In this document: positions 44,664 through 52,874 of the stretch, one piece after another
How positions within the stretch are numbered: position 1 is the stretch's first letter
How the letters are laid out: every line of letters starts with the position of its first letter
From: Streptomyces sp. NBC_01296
GTDB lineage: Bacteria; Actinomycetota; Actinomycetes; Streptomycetales; Streptomycetaceae
DNA: 64,000 nt
Assembly: GCF_035984415.1 (NCBI RefSeq)
Contig: NZ_CP130720.1
Location: 5,704,001 to 5,768,000 of the forward strand
Direction of reading: 5' to 3'
Translations under genes and position numbers: made by a program
The notes under the pieces: generated by a model
Database searches by the model: none
What the model was told of the DNA's origin: nothing
Seen by the model: only the letters and a program-made list of their open reading frames with translations

Positions 44664-45896
44664 ATGCCTTCCGCACTGCCCGACGGTGAACCCATGCCCG
44701 AAGACGGCTCGCTGCCGTCGCATGCCCTGGCGGGCGGCGGAGACCGGCCGCTCGGGTTCTACCTGCACGTCCCGTACTGCGCCACGCGGTGCGGGTACTG
44801 CGACTTCAACACGTACACCGCGACCGAGCTGCGCGGCACCGGCGGCGTGCTCGCCTCCCGGGAGAACTACGCCGACACCCTGATCGACGAGGTCCGCCTC
44901 GCCCGCAAGGTGCTCGGCGACGACCCGCGGGCCGTACGGACGGTGTTCGTCGGCGGCGGTACGCCGACGCTGCTGCCCGCCGGCGACCTCGTACGGATGC
45001 TCGCGGCGATCCGGGACGAGTTCGGGCTGGCCGAGGACGCCGAGGTCACCACGGAGGCCAATCCGGAGTCGGTGAACCCGGAGTACCTGGCGGAGCTGCG
45101 GGCCGGGGGCTTCAACCGGGTCTCCTTCGGCATGCAGAGCGCGAAGCAGCACGTCCTGAAGGTGCTCGACCGCACGCACACCCCGGGCCGGCCGGAGGCG
45201 TGCGTCGCGGAGGCGCGGGCGGCGGGCTTCGAGCACGTGAACCTCGACCTGATCTACGGCACCCCGGGGGAGACCGACGAGGACTGGCGCGCATCGCTGG
45301 CCGCCGCGCTCGGGGCCGGCCCGGACCACATCAGCGCGTACGCGCTGATCGTGGAGGAGGGCACGCAGCTGGCGCGCCGGATCCGGCGGGGCGAGGTCCC
45401 GATGACGGACGACGACGTGCACGCCGACCGGTACCTGATCGCCGACGAGGTCATGGCGCAGGCCGGGTACGACTGGTACGAGGTCTCGAACTGGGCCACC
45501 TCCGAGGCCGGGCGCTGCCTGCACAACGAGCTGTACTGGCGCGGGGCCGACTGGTGGGGCGCGGGCCCCGGGGCCCACTCGCACGTGGGCGGGGTCCGCT
45601 GGTGGAACGTGAAGCACCCGGGTGCGTACGCGGCGGCGCTGGCCGAGGGCCGCTCCCCGGGCGCGGGCCGCGAGCTCCTCTCCGAGGAGGACCGCCGGGT
45701 GGAGCGGATCCTGCTGGAGCTGCGCCTGGTGGACGGCGTCCCGCTGTCCCTGCTGGCCCCGGCCGGCCTCGCGGCCTCCCGCCGCGCCCTGTCCGACGGG
45801 CTCCTGGCCCCGGCCCCGTACGAGGCCGGCCGCGCCGTCCTGACCCTGCGCGGGCGCCTCCTGGCGGACGCGGTGGTACGCGATCTGGTGGATTGA
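44664..45896 (+). CDS. hemW: Radical SAM heme chaperone HemW
   Basis: A 410-residue radical SAM protein. The 4Fe-4S triad is CATRCGYC (CxxxCxxC) near residue 38, within FYLHVPYCATRCGYCDFNTY. VFVGGGTPTLL and the C-terminal HNELYWRG (HNxxYW) are HemW features. HemW binds heme and delivers it to respiratory proteins, and lacks coproporphyrinogen oxidase activity despite older naming as HemN. ATG 44664 is preceded by GACAAT six bases upstream (possible leaderless start) and also a weak GGGGG site. Only 1.4 kb further lies CIRCE-hrcA-dnaJ, with which hemW is commonly linked. Confidence 0.92.
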   Translation: MPSALPDGEPMPEDGSLPSHALAGGGDRPLGFYLHVPYCATRCGYCDFNTYTATELRGTGGVLASRENYADTLIDEVRLARKVLGDDPRAVRTVFVGGGTPTLLPAGDLVRMLAAIRDEFGLAEDAEVTTEANPESVNPEYLAELRAGGFNRVSFGMQSAKQHVLKVLDRTHTPGRPEACVAEARAAGFEHVNLDLIYGTPGETDEDWRASLAAALGAGPDHISAYALIVEEGTQLARRIRRGEVPMTDDDVHADRYLIADEVMAQAGYDWYEVSNWATSEAGRCLHNELYWRGADWWGAGPGAHSHVGGVRWWNVKHPGAYAAALAEGRSPGAGRELLSEEDRRVERILLELRLVDGVPLSLLAPAGLAASRRALSDGLLAPAPYEAGRAVLTLRGRLLADAVVRDLVD

Positions 45897-45996
45897 TCAC
45901 TCCACGGAGTGAATCGCTGCGCATGCGGGCAGGTGCGGCCTAGCCTGTTCATAGTCTTCTGTCGCAGGACCGGCGACAGAAGTGGAGGGCACGGAG

Positions 45997-46551
45997 ATGA
46001 CCGCTGTGGACGATCGCCGGATGGCCGAGTACTTCGAGAGCTTCGAGGCTCCCGAGGGGGTCAAGGTCGAGCTCCTCCGGGGGGAAATCGTGATGATGGC
46101 GGGGCCGGACGTCGTCCACAACCTGATCGTCATGTTCGTTCAGCGGCAGATCCCCGTGGAACGCTGGTATCCACTCCAGACGCAGGACGTGGGCCTTCCC
46201 GCAGAGCCGTCCGAGCCGCAGCCGGACCTCGTGGTCCTGCCGGTCGAGGCAGCGCCGGAGTCAGGCCGTCTTGTGCCCGCCTCAGCCCTGGCGATGGCGG
46301 TGGAGGTCGTCTCCAAGACCAGCAAGCTGCGCGACTACGTGACGAAGCGTTCCATCTACGCCGCGGGCGGCATCCCCACGTACTTGATCATTGATCCGTT
46401 CCAGGCCAAGTGCGTCGTGCTCACCGAACCCTTTGGTGCGGGGGAGGAGGCCGACTACCGAACCGAGCGGACCAGCAAGTTCGGTGAACCGGTCCCGCTC
46501 GATGTCCTCGGCCTCACCCTCGACACCGAGGAGTTCGGCACCTTGCGGTAG
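45997..46551 (+). CDS. Uma2 family (DUF820) endonuclease-like protein
   Basis: A 184-residue protein with the PD-(D/E)XK-type arrangement PQPDLVVLPV near residue 72 and MAVEVVSKTSKLRDYVTKRSIYAAGGIPTYLIID near residue 103. GGAGGG lies seven bases before ATG 45997; the frame starts slightly earlier. Streptomyces and cyanobacteria have many such genes. They often lack a visible partner, and in vivo activity is mostly unproven. No antitoxin or defence gene is adjacent. Its stop is one base from the convergent DUF3097 gene. Confidence 0.87.
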   Translation: MTAVDDRRMAEYFESFEAPEGVKVELLRGEIVMMAGPDVVHNLIVMFVQRQIPVERWYPLQTQDVGLPAEPSEPQPDLVVLPVEAAPESGRLVPASALAMAVEVVSKTSKLRDYVTKRSIYAAGGIPTYLIIDPFQAKCVVLTEPFGAGEEADYRTERTSKFGEPVPLDVLGLTLDTEEFGTLR

Positions 46552-46552
46552 C

Positions 46553-47356
46553 TCAAGCCGGTGCCGTGACGAAGTCGATCAGTTCCTCCACGCGGCCCAG
46601 CAGGACCGGCTCCAGGTCCTTGTAGGACCTCACGCGGGACAGGATGTGCTGCCAGGCGGCGCCGGTGTTCTCCGACCAGCCCAGCGCCCTGCAGACGCCT
46701 GTCTTCCAGTCCTGGCCCGGCGGGATCACCGGCCACGCGGCGATGCCCAGCGCGGACGGCTTCACCGCCTGCCAGACGTCCACGTACGGGTGGCCGACGA
46801 TCAGGACGTCCGACGAGGTCACCGACGCCGCGATACGGGACTCCTTCGAACCCGGGACCAGGTGGTCCACCAGGACGCCCAGGCGGGCGTCGGCCGTCGG
46901 GGCGAAGTCCGCGACCACCGCGGGGAGGTCGTCGATGCCCTCCAGGTACTCCACCACCACGCCCTCGATCCGCAGGTCGTCGCCCCAGACCCGCTCCACC
47001 AGCTCCGCGTCGTGCCGGCCCTCGACGTAGATCCGCCCGGCGCGCGCCACACGGGCGCGCGCCCCCGGGACGGCCACCGAGCCCGACGCGGTGCGCAAAG
47101 GCGCCGCAGGGGCCCGTGAGGGGCGGGTCAGGGTCACCACGGCGCCCTCCAGCAGGAACCCCCGCGGATCCAGCGGGAACACCCGCCGCTTGCCGAAGCG
47201 GTCCTCCAGGGTCACCGTGCCCGCCTCGCAGGCCACCACCGCTCCGCAGAAGTCCGTACCGGCCACCTCGACCACCAGGTCCGGCTCCGCCGCCACCTCC
47301 GGTACGGCCTTGGGGCGCTTCCACTGCGGGGTCAGGTCGGGGGAGTACTCGCGCAT
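46553..47356 (-). CDS. DUF3097 protein with Toprim-like motif
   Basis: A 267-residue actinobacterial DUF3097 protein. The N-terminus (MREYSPDLTPQWKRPKAVPEV) and a beta-barrel region (about 30-95) lead into RIYVEGRHDAELVERVWGDDLR at about 109. The E112xxxD116 spacing and the later VLVDHLVPGSKE (D164) resemble the Glu and Asp metal site of Toprim domains in RNase M5 and primases. The C-terminus has VGHPYVDVWQAVKP and WPVIPPGQDWKTGVCRALGW. ATG 47356 is preceded by TAGTGT with a seven-base gap, suggesting a leaderless start. The nuclease idea is inference; DUF3097 has no published function known to me. Confidence 0.85.
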   Translation of the reverse strand: MREYSPDLTPQWKRPKAVPEVAAEPDLVVEVAGTDFCGAVVACEAGTVTLEDRFGKRRVFPLDPRGFLLEGAVVTLTRPSRAPAAPLRTASGSVAVPGARARVARAGRIYVEGRHDAELVERVWGDDLRIEGVVVEYLEGIDDLPAVVADFAPTADARLGVLVDHLVPGSKESRIAASVTSSDVLIVGHPYVDVWQAVKPSALGIAAWPVIPPGQDWKTGVCRALGWSENTGAAWQHILSRVRSYKDLEPVLLGRVEELIDFVTAPA

Positions 47357-47363
47357 CCGGCCG

Positions 47364-47369
47364 ACACTA
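47364..47369 (-). promoter_or_regulatory. -10 box for the DUF3097 gene
   Basis: TAGTGT on the minus strand ends seven bases before ATG 47356. Confidence 0.4.
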
Positions 47370-47384
47370 GGAGAGGCGCGCCGC

Positions 47385-48110
47385 TCACGCCTCCGACACG
47401 CCGAAACGGGCGGCCAGTGTGGCGCGTTGCGCACGCACGAAGTCCGCGTCGACCACCGCTCCGTGACCCGGTACGTACAGTGCGTCGTCCCCGCCCAGCG
47501 ACAGCAGCCGGTCCAGCGCCGCCGGCCACTGCGACGGCACCGCGTCACTGCCCGCCTGGGGTTCCCCCGACTCCTCGACGAGGTCCCCGCAGAACACCGT
47601 CTCGCGCTCGCCCGGCACGAACACCGCAAGGTCGTACCGGGTGTGCCCGGGCCCGACGTTGGCCAGCAGCACCTGCAGCCCGCCCAGCTCCAGGGTCCAT
47701 TCGCCCGAGACGGAATGCCTCGGCACCGCCAGCAGGCCCACCGCCTCGGCGGCCTCGGCCTCCGACAGCCCCTGCCGGACCGCGTCGCCGCGCAGCTCCT
47801 CCCGGCCCGTCGACAGCTCCGAGTCCAGCCCGACCGCCCCGTACACCTCGGCCCCGGCGAACGCGGCCACGCCCAGTACGTGATCGAAATGGCCGTGCGT
47901 GAATGCGATATGCGTCACGCGCCGGCCGGTCAGCCGCTCCGCCTCGGCCCGCAGCTGCGCGCCTTCGCGCACGCACGAGCCCGGATCGATCAGGAGTACC
48001 GACTCGTCCCCCACCACCAGTCCCACCGTGCAGTCCCACACCGGGAGTCGTCGCCGTCCGGTCCGTCCGGTCAGCCGCTCCCAGCCCGCCTCTTCCCAAC
48101 GCACGTCCAT
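47385..48110 (-). CDS. MBL-fold metallo-hydrolase
   Basis: A 241-residue metallo-beta-lactamase-fold protein with the zinc motif THGHFDHVLG (HxHxDH) near residue 72, later ligands in NVGPGHTRYD and FCGDLVEESG, and VPGHGAVVD near the end. The substrate is not identified; the family includes thiolesterases and lactonases. It starts at ATG 48110, and TAGCGT (48117-48122) ends six bases upstream, so the mRNA is probably leaderless. It lies 28 bases upstream of the DUF3097 gene, in the same direction. Divergent from hrcA. Confidence 0.9.
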   Translation of the reverse strand: MDVRWEEAGWERLTGRTGRRRLPVWDCTVGLVVGDESVLLIDPGSCVREGAQLRAEAERLTGRRVTHIAFTHGHFDHVLGVAAFAGAEVYGAVGLDSELSTGREELRGDAVRQGLSEAEAAEAVGLLAVPRHSVSGEWTLELGGLQVLLANVGPGHTRYDLAVFVPGERETVFCGDLVEESGEPQAGSDAVPSQWPAALDRLLSLGGDDALYVPGHGAVVDADFVRAQRATLAARFGVSEA

Positions 48111-48138
48111 GCCGCGACGCTACCCTGGCGGGCCGCCC

Positions 48139-48169
48139 TTGCCAGGGCCTGACTACCCGGCCGTACACT
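48139..48169 (+). promoter_or_regulatory. Candidate promoter for hrcA-dnaJ
   Basis: TTGCCA (48139-48144) and TACACT (48164-48169), with 19 bases between. The predicted start near 48176 lies just before the CIRCE element. Confidence 0.55.
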
Positions 48170-48182
48170 GGCCGGGGGATCT

Positions 48183-48209
48183 CTGGCACTCGAACGCCCG
48201 GAGTGCCAA
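48183..48209 (+). promoter_or_regulatory. CIRCE operator (HrcA binding site)
   Basis: CTGGCACTC-N9-GAGTGCCAA matches the CIRCE inverted repeat consensus (TTAGCACTC-N9-GAGTGCTAA) with the standard nine-base spacer. It lies 57 bases before hrcA, so HrcA should repress its own operon. Confidence 0.92.
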
Positions 48210-48265
48210 CGAAGCAGATGAAACCGACCACGACGAGCGACGACGACCAGCTGGAGGTGTGCGCG

Positions 48266-49282
48266 ATGCTCAGCGAACGCAGACTCGAGGTGCTGCGCGC
48301 CATCGTCCAGGACTACGTCGGGACGGAGGAGCCGGTCGGCTCCAAGGCGCTCACCGAGCGGCACCGGCTCGGCGTCTCGCCCGCCACCGTGCGCAACGAC
48401 ATGGCCGTGCTGGAGGAGGAGGGCTACATCGCGCAGCCCCACACCAGCGCCGGCCGGATCCCCACGGACAAGGGCTACCGGCTCTTCGTCGACAAGCTGG
48501 CGGGGGTCAAGCCGCTGTCGACGCCCGAGCGCCGGGCCATCCAGAACTTCCTCGACGGGGCCGTCGACCTCGACGACGTGGTCGGCCGTACGGTGCGCCT
48601 GCTCGCGCAGCTCACCCGGCAGGTCGCCGTCGTCCAGTACCCGAGCCTGACCCGGTCGACGGTCCGGCACGTCGAGCTGCTGTCGCTCGCTCCGGCCCGG
48701 CTCATGCTCGTGCTGATCACCGATACAGGACGGGTCGAGCAGCGGCTCGTGGACTGCCAGACTCCGTTCGGCGAGACCTCGCTCGCAGATCTGCGGGCGC
48801 GGCTCAACAGCCGGGTCGTCGGCCGCCGGTTCACGGACGTGCCGCAGCTCGTGCAGGACCTGCCGGAGTCGTTCGAGCCGGATGACCGCAGCACGGTGTC
48901 GACCGTGCTCGCGACCCTGCTGGAGACGCTGGTCGAGGAGGCCGAGGAGCGGTTGATGATCGGCGGAACCGCCAATCTCACGCGCTTCGGACACGATTTT
49001 CCCCTGACGATCAGGCCGGTGCTCGAGGCGCTGGAGGAGCAGGTCGTGCTCCTCAAGCTGCTCGGTGAGGCCAGTGAGTCGGGAATGGCCGTACGGATCG
49101 GGCATGAGAATGCATACGAGGGACTGAACTCCACGTCCGTCGTCTCGGTCGGCTACGGTTCGGGCGGCGAAGCAGTCGCCAAACTCGGCGTGGTCGGACC
49201 GACCCGCATGGACTACCCCGGAACGATGGGAGCGGTACGCGCAGTGGCACGTTACGTCGGACAGATCCTGGCGGAGTCGTAA
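48266..49282 (+). CDS. hrcA: Heat-shock repressor HrcA
   Basis: A 338-residue repressor of class I heat-shock genes that binds CIRCE and is kept active by GroEL. The N-terminal winged helix reads MLSERRLEVLRAIVQDYV then EEPVGSKALTERHRLGVSPATVRNDMAVLEEEGYIAQPHTSAGRIPTDKGYRLF. The C-terminal ligand domain follows. GGAGG lies eight bases before ATG 48266. It is directly followed by dnaJ, whose GTG comes right after the hrcA TAA. Confidence 0.96.
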   Translation: MLSERRLEVLRAIVQDYVGTEEPVGSKALTERHRLGVSPATVRNDMAVLEEEGYIAQPHTSAGRIPTDKGYRLFVDKLAGVKPLSTPERRAIQNFLDGAVDLDDVVGRTVRLLAQLTRQVAVVQYPSLTRSTVRHVELLSLAPARLMLVLITDTGRVEQRLVDCQTPFGETSLADLRARLNSRVVGRRFTDVPQLVQDLPESFEPDDRSTVSTVLATLLETLVEEAEERLMIGGTANLTRFGHDFPLTIRPVLEALEEQVVLLKLLGEASESGMAVRIGHENAYEGLNSTSVVSVGYGSGGEAVAKLGVVGPTRMDYPGTMGAVRAVARYVGQILAES

Positions 49283-50419
49283 GTGGCCACGGACTACTAC
49301 GCCGTTCTCGGCGTGCGCCGCGACGCATCGCAGGACGAGATCAAGAAGGCCTTCCGTCGCCTGGCGCGCGAACTCCACCCGGACGTGAATCCGGACCCGA
49401 AGACGCAGGAGCGCTTCAAGGAGATCAACGCGGCCTACGAGGTGCTCTCGGACCCGCAGAAGAAGCAGGTCTACGACCTCGGCGGCGACCCGCTGTCCTC
49501 CTCGGGCGGCGGCGGCGCGGGCGGCTTCGGAGCGGGCGGCTTCGGCAACTTCTCCGACATCATGGACGCCTTCTTCGGCCAGGCCTCGCAGCGCGGACCG
49601 CGCTCGCGGACCCGCCGCGGCCAGGACGCCATGATCCGCCTCGACCTGGAGCTGGACGAGGCCGCCTTCGGCACGACCAAGGACATCCAGGTCGACACGG
49701 CCGTCGTCTGCACCACCTGCTCCGGAGAGGGTGCCGCCCCCGGCACCTCGGCGCAGACGTGTGACATGTGCCGCGGCCGCGGTGAGGTGTCGCAGGTCAC
49801 CCGGTCCTTCCTGGGCCAGGTCATGACCTCGCGCCCCTGCCCCCAGTGCCAGGGCTTCGGCACCGTGGTCCCGACCCCGTGCCCCGAGTGCGCGGGCGAC
49901 GGCCGGGTCCGCTCCCGCCGCAGCCTCACGGTCAAGATCCCGGCGGGCGTCGAGAACGGCACCCGGATCCAGCTCGCGGGCGAGGGCGAGGTCGGCCCCG
50001 GCGGCGGCCCCGCCGGCGACCTGTACGTGGAGATCCACGAGCTGTCGCACCCGACCTTCCAGCGGCGCGGGGACGACCTGCACTGCACGGTGACCATCCC
50101 CATGACGGCCGCGGCCCTCGGCACCAAGTGCCCGCTGGAGACGCTGGACGGCATGGAGGAGATCGACATCCGCCCCGGCACCGGGTCGGGCCAGTCGATC
50201 CCGCTGCACGGGCGCGGCGTCACGCACCTGCGCGGCGGCGGCCGCGGCGACCTGATCGTCCACGTCGAGGTCACCACCCCGGGCAAGCTGGACCCCCAGC
50301 AGGAGGAGCTGCTGCGCCAGCTCGCCAAGCTGCGCGGCGAGGAGCGGCCCATGGGCCAGTTCGCGCCGGGTCAGCAGGGCCTGTTCAGCCGCCTGAAGGA
50401 CGCCTTCAACGGCCGCTGA
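49283..50419 (+). CDS. dnaJ: Chaperone protein DnaJ
   Basis: A 378-residue type I J-protein co-chaperone of DnaK. J domain at 3-70 (DYYAVLGVRRDA, HPDVNPDP), G/F-rich linker (SSSGGGGAGGFGAGGFGNF), zinc domain at about 137-210 with four CxxCxGxG-like repeats (CTTCSGEG, CDMCRGRG, CPQCQGFG, CPECAGDG), then the substrate-binding C-terminal domain. Read-through from hrcA means heat control by CIRCE. This is the second DnaJ (dnaJ2) usually seen in actinobacteria, separate from the dnaK-grpE-dnaJ operon. Confidence 0.97.
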   Translation: MATDYYAVLGVRRDASQDEIKKAFRRLARELHPDVNPDPKTQERFKEINAAYEVLSDPQKKQVYDLGGDPLSSSGGGGAGGFGAGGFGNFSDIMDAFFGQASQRGPRSRTRRGQDAMIRLDLELDEAAFGTTKDIQVDTAVVCTTCSGEGAAPGTSAQTCDMCRGRGEVSQVTRSFLGQVMTSRPCPQCQGFGTVVPTPCPECAGDGRVRSRRSLTVKIPAGVENGTRIQLAGEGEVGPGGGPAGDLYVEIHELSHPTFQRRGDDLHCTVTIPMTAAALGTKCPLETLDGMEEIDIRPGTGSGQSIPLHGRGVTHLRGGGRGDLIVHVEVTTPGKLDPQQEELLRQLAKLRGEERPMGQFAPGQQGLFSRLKDAFNGR

Positions 50420-50451
50420 CCGGACACCTCCCTTGTCGGAGCACGTGACGA

Positions 50452-50482
50452 AGCCCGGTCCGGGGATGCCCCGGACCGGGCT
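50452..50482 (+). terminator. Terminator after dnaJ
   Basis: A perfect 14-bp stem (AGCCCGGTCCGGGG with CCCCGGACCGGGCT) and an ATG loop, 32 bases after the dnaJ stop. Confidence 0.85.
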
Positions 50483-50576
50483 CGCCGCATTGATCCGGAC
50501 GCGCCCGCTGAAGCGGACTATGCCAGGCGAATGCCGTGATTCGGCCCGGTGAGCGGGACATGGCACGATGCAGTGC

Positions 50577-51668
50577 ATGTCCTCCGCACCGAACGGTCTC
50601 TCCCCGTACCCGATCGTGCAGGCTCCCATGGCGGGCGGCGCCTCCTGTCCGCCGCTCGCCGCCGCCGTGTGCGAGGCGGGCGGGCTGGGCTTCCTGGCCG
50701 GCGGCTACAAGACCGCCGACGGGATGTACCAGGAGATCAAACGGCTGCGCGCGCTCACCCGGCGCCCGTTCGGCGTGAACCTCTTCATGCCGCAGACGGG
50801 GTACGTGGACCCGGCCGCGGTGGAGGCGTACCGCGGGCAGCTGGCCGGCGAGGCCAGCTGGTACGAGATCTCCCTGGCCGACGAGGACATCATCGGCACC
50901 AGCGACGACGGCTACGACGCCAAGCTCGCGATCCTCCTCGAAGACCCCGTTCCCGTGGTCTCGTTCACCTTCGGCTGCCCCGCGCCCGTGGTCCTCGCCG
51001 CCTTGCGCAAGGCGGGCACGTACTCGATCGTCACCGTCACCTCGGTCGACGAGGCCCGCGCCGCCCAGGCCGCGGGCGCCGACTCCGTCTGCGTCCAGGG
51101 CGTGGAGGCCGGCGGCCACCAGGGCACGTACCGCGACGACCCGCAGGCCGACGGCACGGCGGGTGTGGGCCTGCTCGCGCTGGTGGCGCAGGTACGGGAG
51201 GCCGTGGCCCTCCCGATCATCGCGGCCGGCGGCCTGATGCGCGGCTCGCAGATCGCCGCGCTGCTGGCGGCGGGCGCGGAGGCGGCGCAGCTCGGCACCG
51301 CGTTCCTGGCCTGCCCCGAATCGGGCGCGCACCCGCTGCACAAGAAGGCGCTGACGGACCCCCTGTTCGCCCATACGGAGCTGACCAGGGCATTTTCGGG
51401 GCGGCCGGCCCGGGGCCTGGTGAACCGGTTCATGCGGGAGCACGGGCCGTACGCCCCGGCCGCGTACCCGCAGATCCACCACATGACCTCCGGGCTGCGC
51501 AAGGCCGCCGCCGCGGCCGGGGACCCGCAGGGCATGGCCCTGTGGGCGGGCCAGGGGCACCGGCTGGCGCGGGCGCTGCCCGCGGGGGAGCTGGTGGAGG
51601 TGCTGGCGGCCGAACTGGCCGAGGCCCAGAGCGCGTTGAAGGCAATGCAGAAGAGGAGTACGTCATGA
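50577..51668 (+). CDS. Nitronate monooxygenase (NPD/2-nitropropane dioxygenase family)
   Basis: A 363-residue FMN-dependent TIM-barrel enzyme oxidising alkyl nitronates such as propionate-3-nitronate. Motifs are PIVQAPMAGGAS near the start, EAGGHQGT in the middle and the phosphate-binding AAGGLMRGSQIAALLAAGAEAAQLGTAF. ATG 50577 begins the conserved part; an in-frame ATG lies three codons earlier (50568). Its stop overlaps the rsmE start as ATGA (51665-51668), so the two are translated together, a combination I cannot explain. Confidence 0.9.
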   Translation: MSSAPNGLSPYPIVQAPMAGGASCPPLAAAVCEAGGLGFLAGGYKTADGMYQEIKRLRALTRRPFGVNLFMPQTGYVDPAAVEAYRGQLAGEASWYEISLADEDIIGTSDDGYDAKLAILLEDPVPVVSFTFGCPAPVVLAALRKAGTYSIVTVTSVDEARAAQAAGADSVCVQGVEAGGHQGTYRDDPQADGTAGVGLLALVAQVREAVALPIIAAGGLMRGSQIAALLAAGAEAAQLGTAFLACPESGAHPLHKKALTDPLFAHTELTRAFSGRPARGLVNRFMREHGPYAPAAYPQIHHMTSGLRKAAAAAGDPQGMALWAGQGHRLARALPAGELVEVLAAELAEAQSALKAMQKRSTS

Positions 51669-52411
51669 CCGCCCCCGTGTTCGTGGTCGAAGAGGTCCCC
51701 GCGGGGCCGGAGTTCGTGCTCGACGGCCCGGAGGGCCGGCACGCGGTCTCCGTGAAACGGCTGAACCCGGGCGAGGGCGTGGTCCTCACCGACGGGCGCG
51801 GCCACTGGACGGAGGGCGTGGTCAAGGCCGCCGAGGGCAAGGACCGGCTGGTCGTCACGGACCTGCACGCCATCGAGGAGGAGCCGGAGCCGGCCGTCCG
51901 GATCACCGTCGTCCAGGCCCTGCCCAAGGGGGACCGCGGCGAGCTCGCCGTCGAGACCATGACCGAGACCGGCGTGGACGCGATCGTCCCCTGGCAGGCC
52001 TCGCGCTGCATCACGCAGTGGCGCGGCGACCGCGGAGCCAAGTCCCTGGCCAAGTGGCGGGCCACGGCCCGGGAGGCGGGCAAGCAGTCCCGCCGGGTCC
52101 GCTTCCCGGAGGTGGCGGAGGCCATGTCCACGAAGCAGGTCGCGGCGCTGCTGGCCGGCGCCGATCTGGCGATGGTCCTCCACGAGGACCGGGACGCGCC
52201 CTCGGGGGCCCTGGCCACGGCCGAGCTCCCGGCCGGGGGCTCCGTCGTCCTGGTCGTCGGACCGGAGGGCGGGGTCTCCCCGGAGGAGCTGGCCGTCTTC
52301 GCGGAAGCCGGCGCCCACCCCTACCGCCTGGGCTCCTCGGTCCTGCGCACCTCGACCGCCGGCACCGCGGCGACGGCGGTCCTGCTGGCGCGCACCGGCC
52401 GCTGGTCCTGA
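51665..52411 (+). CDS. rsmE: 16S rRNA (uracil-1498-N3)-methyltransferase
   Basis: A 248-residue SPOUT-class methyltransferase. The N-terminal PUA-like domain has GPEGRHAVSVKRLNPGEGVVLTDGRG. The C-terminal knot includes RITVVQALPKGDRGELAVETMTETGV, VVLVVGPEGGVSPEELAVF and LGSSVLRTSTAGTAA, all RsmE signatures. It methylates U1498 near the mRNA decoding site. It is translationally coupled to the nitronate monooxygenase and 100 bases upstream of a HIT protein. The usual dnaJ-prmA/rsmE linkage is partly kept. Confidence 0.95.
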   Translation: MTAPVFVVEEVPAGPEFVLDGPEGRHAVSVKRLNPGEGVVLTDGRGHWTEGVVKAAEGKDRLVVTDLHAIEEEPEPAVRITVVQALPKGDRGELAVETMTETGVDAIVPWQASRCITQWRGDRGAKSLAKWRATAREAGKQSRRVRFPEVAEAMSTKQVAALLAGADLAMVLHEDRDAPSGALATAELPAGGSVVLVVGPEGGVSPEELAVFAEAGAHPYRLGSSVLRTSTAGTAATAVLLARTGRWS

Positions 52412-52511
52412 AAACGCGTACGAGGCCGCCGACGGCGCCGGTTACGATGCCGGAGCTGATCAACGTCGGCGTCGACGGCCCGTCAACGCCACTGTCACGG
52501 AAGGCGGAGCA

Positions 52512-52871
52512 ATGGCCGGGGAACCGCAGGCGGACTGCCTGTTCTGCAAGATCGTCGCGGGGAACATCCCGGCGACCGTGGTCCGGGAGACCGAGACGAC
52601 GTTCGCCTTCCGGGACATCAACCCGCAGGCGCCCACGCACGTCCTCGTGATCCCGCGCGTGCACTACGCGGACGCCGCCTCGCTCGCCGCCGCCGAACCG
52701 GCCGTCGCCGCCGACGTGCTGCGCGTGGCCGGCGAGATCGCCGCCGAGGAGAAGATCGACGGGCACGGCTACCGGATCGTGTTCAACACCGGCGCCGGCG
52801 CCGGCCAGACGGTGTTCCACGCGCACGCGCACGTCCTCGGCGGGCGCGGCCTCCAGTGGCCCCCCGGATAG
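52512..52871 (+). CDS. HIT family nucleotide-binding protein (HinT-like)
   Basis: A 119-residue HIT protein with DCLFCKIVAGNIPATVV at the start (zinc-type CxxC), FRDINPQAPTHVLVIPRVH and the triad FHAHAHVLGGRGLQWPPG (HxHxHxx) near residue 103. Members hydrolyse purine nucleoside phosphoramidates. ATG 52512 has GGAAGGCGGAG upstream. RNase Z follows after three bases in the same direction. Confidence 0.95.
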   Translation: MAGEPQADCLFCKIVAGNIPATVVRETETTFAFRDINPQAPTHVLVIPRVHYADAASLAAAEPAVAADVLRVAGEIAAEEKIDGHGYRIVFNTGAGAGQTVFHAHAHVLGGRGLQWPPG

Positions 52872-52874
52872 ACC

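Noticed and set aside
45997..46551. Uma2 gene as part of a defence or toxin-antitoxin system
   Set aside because: No partner gene, methyltransferase or helicase is adjacent; neighbours are hemW and a DUF3097 gene.
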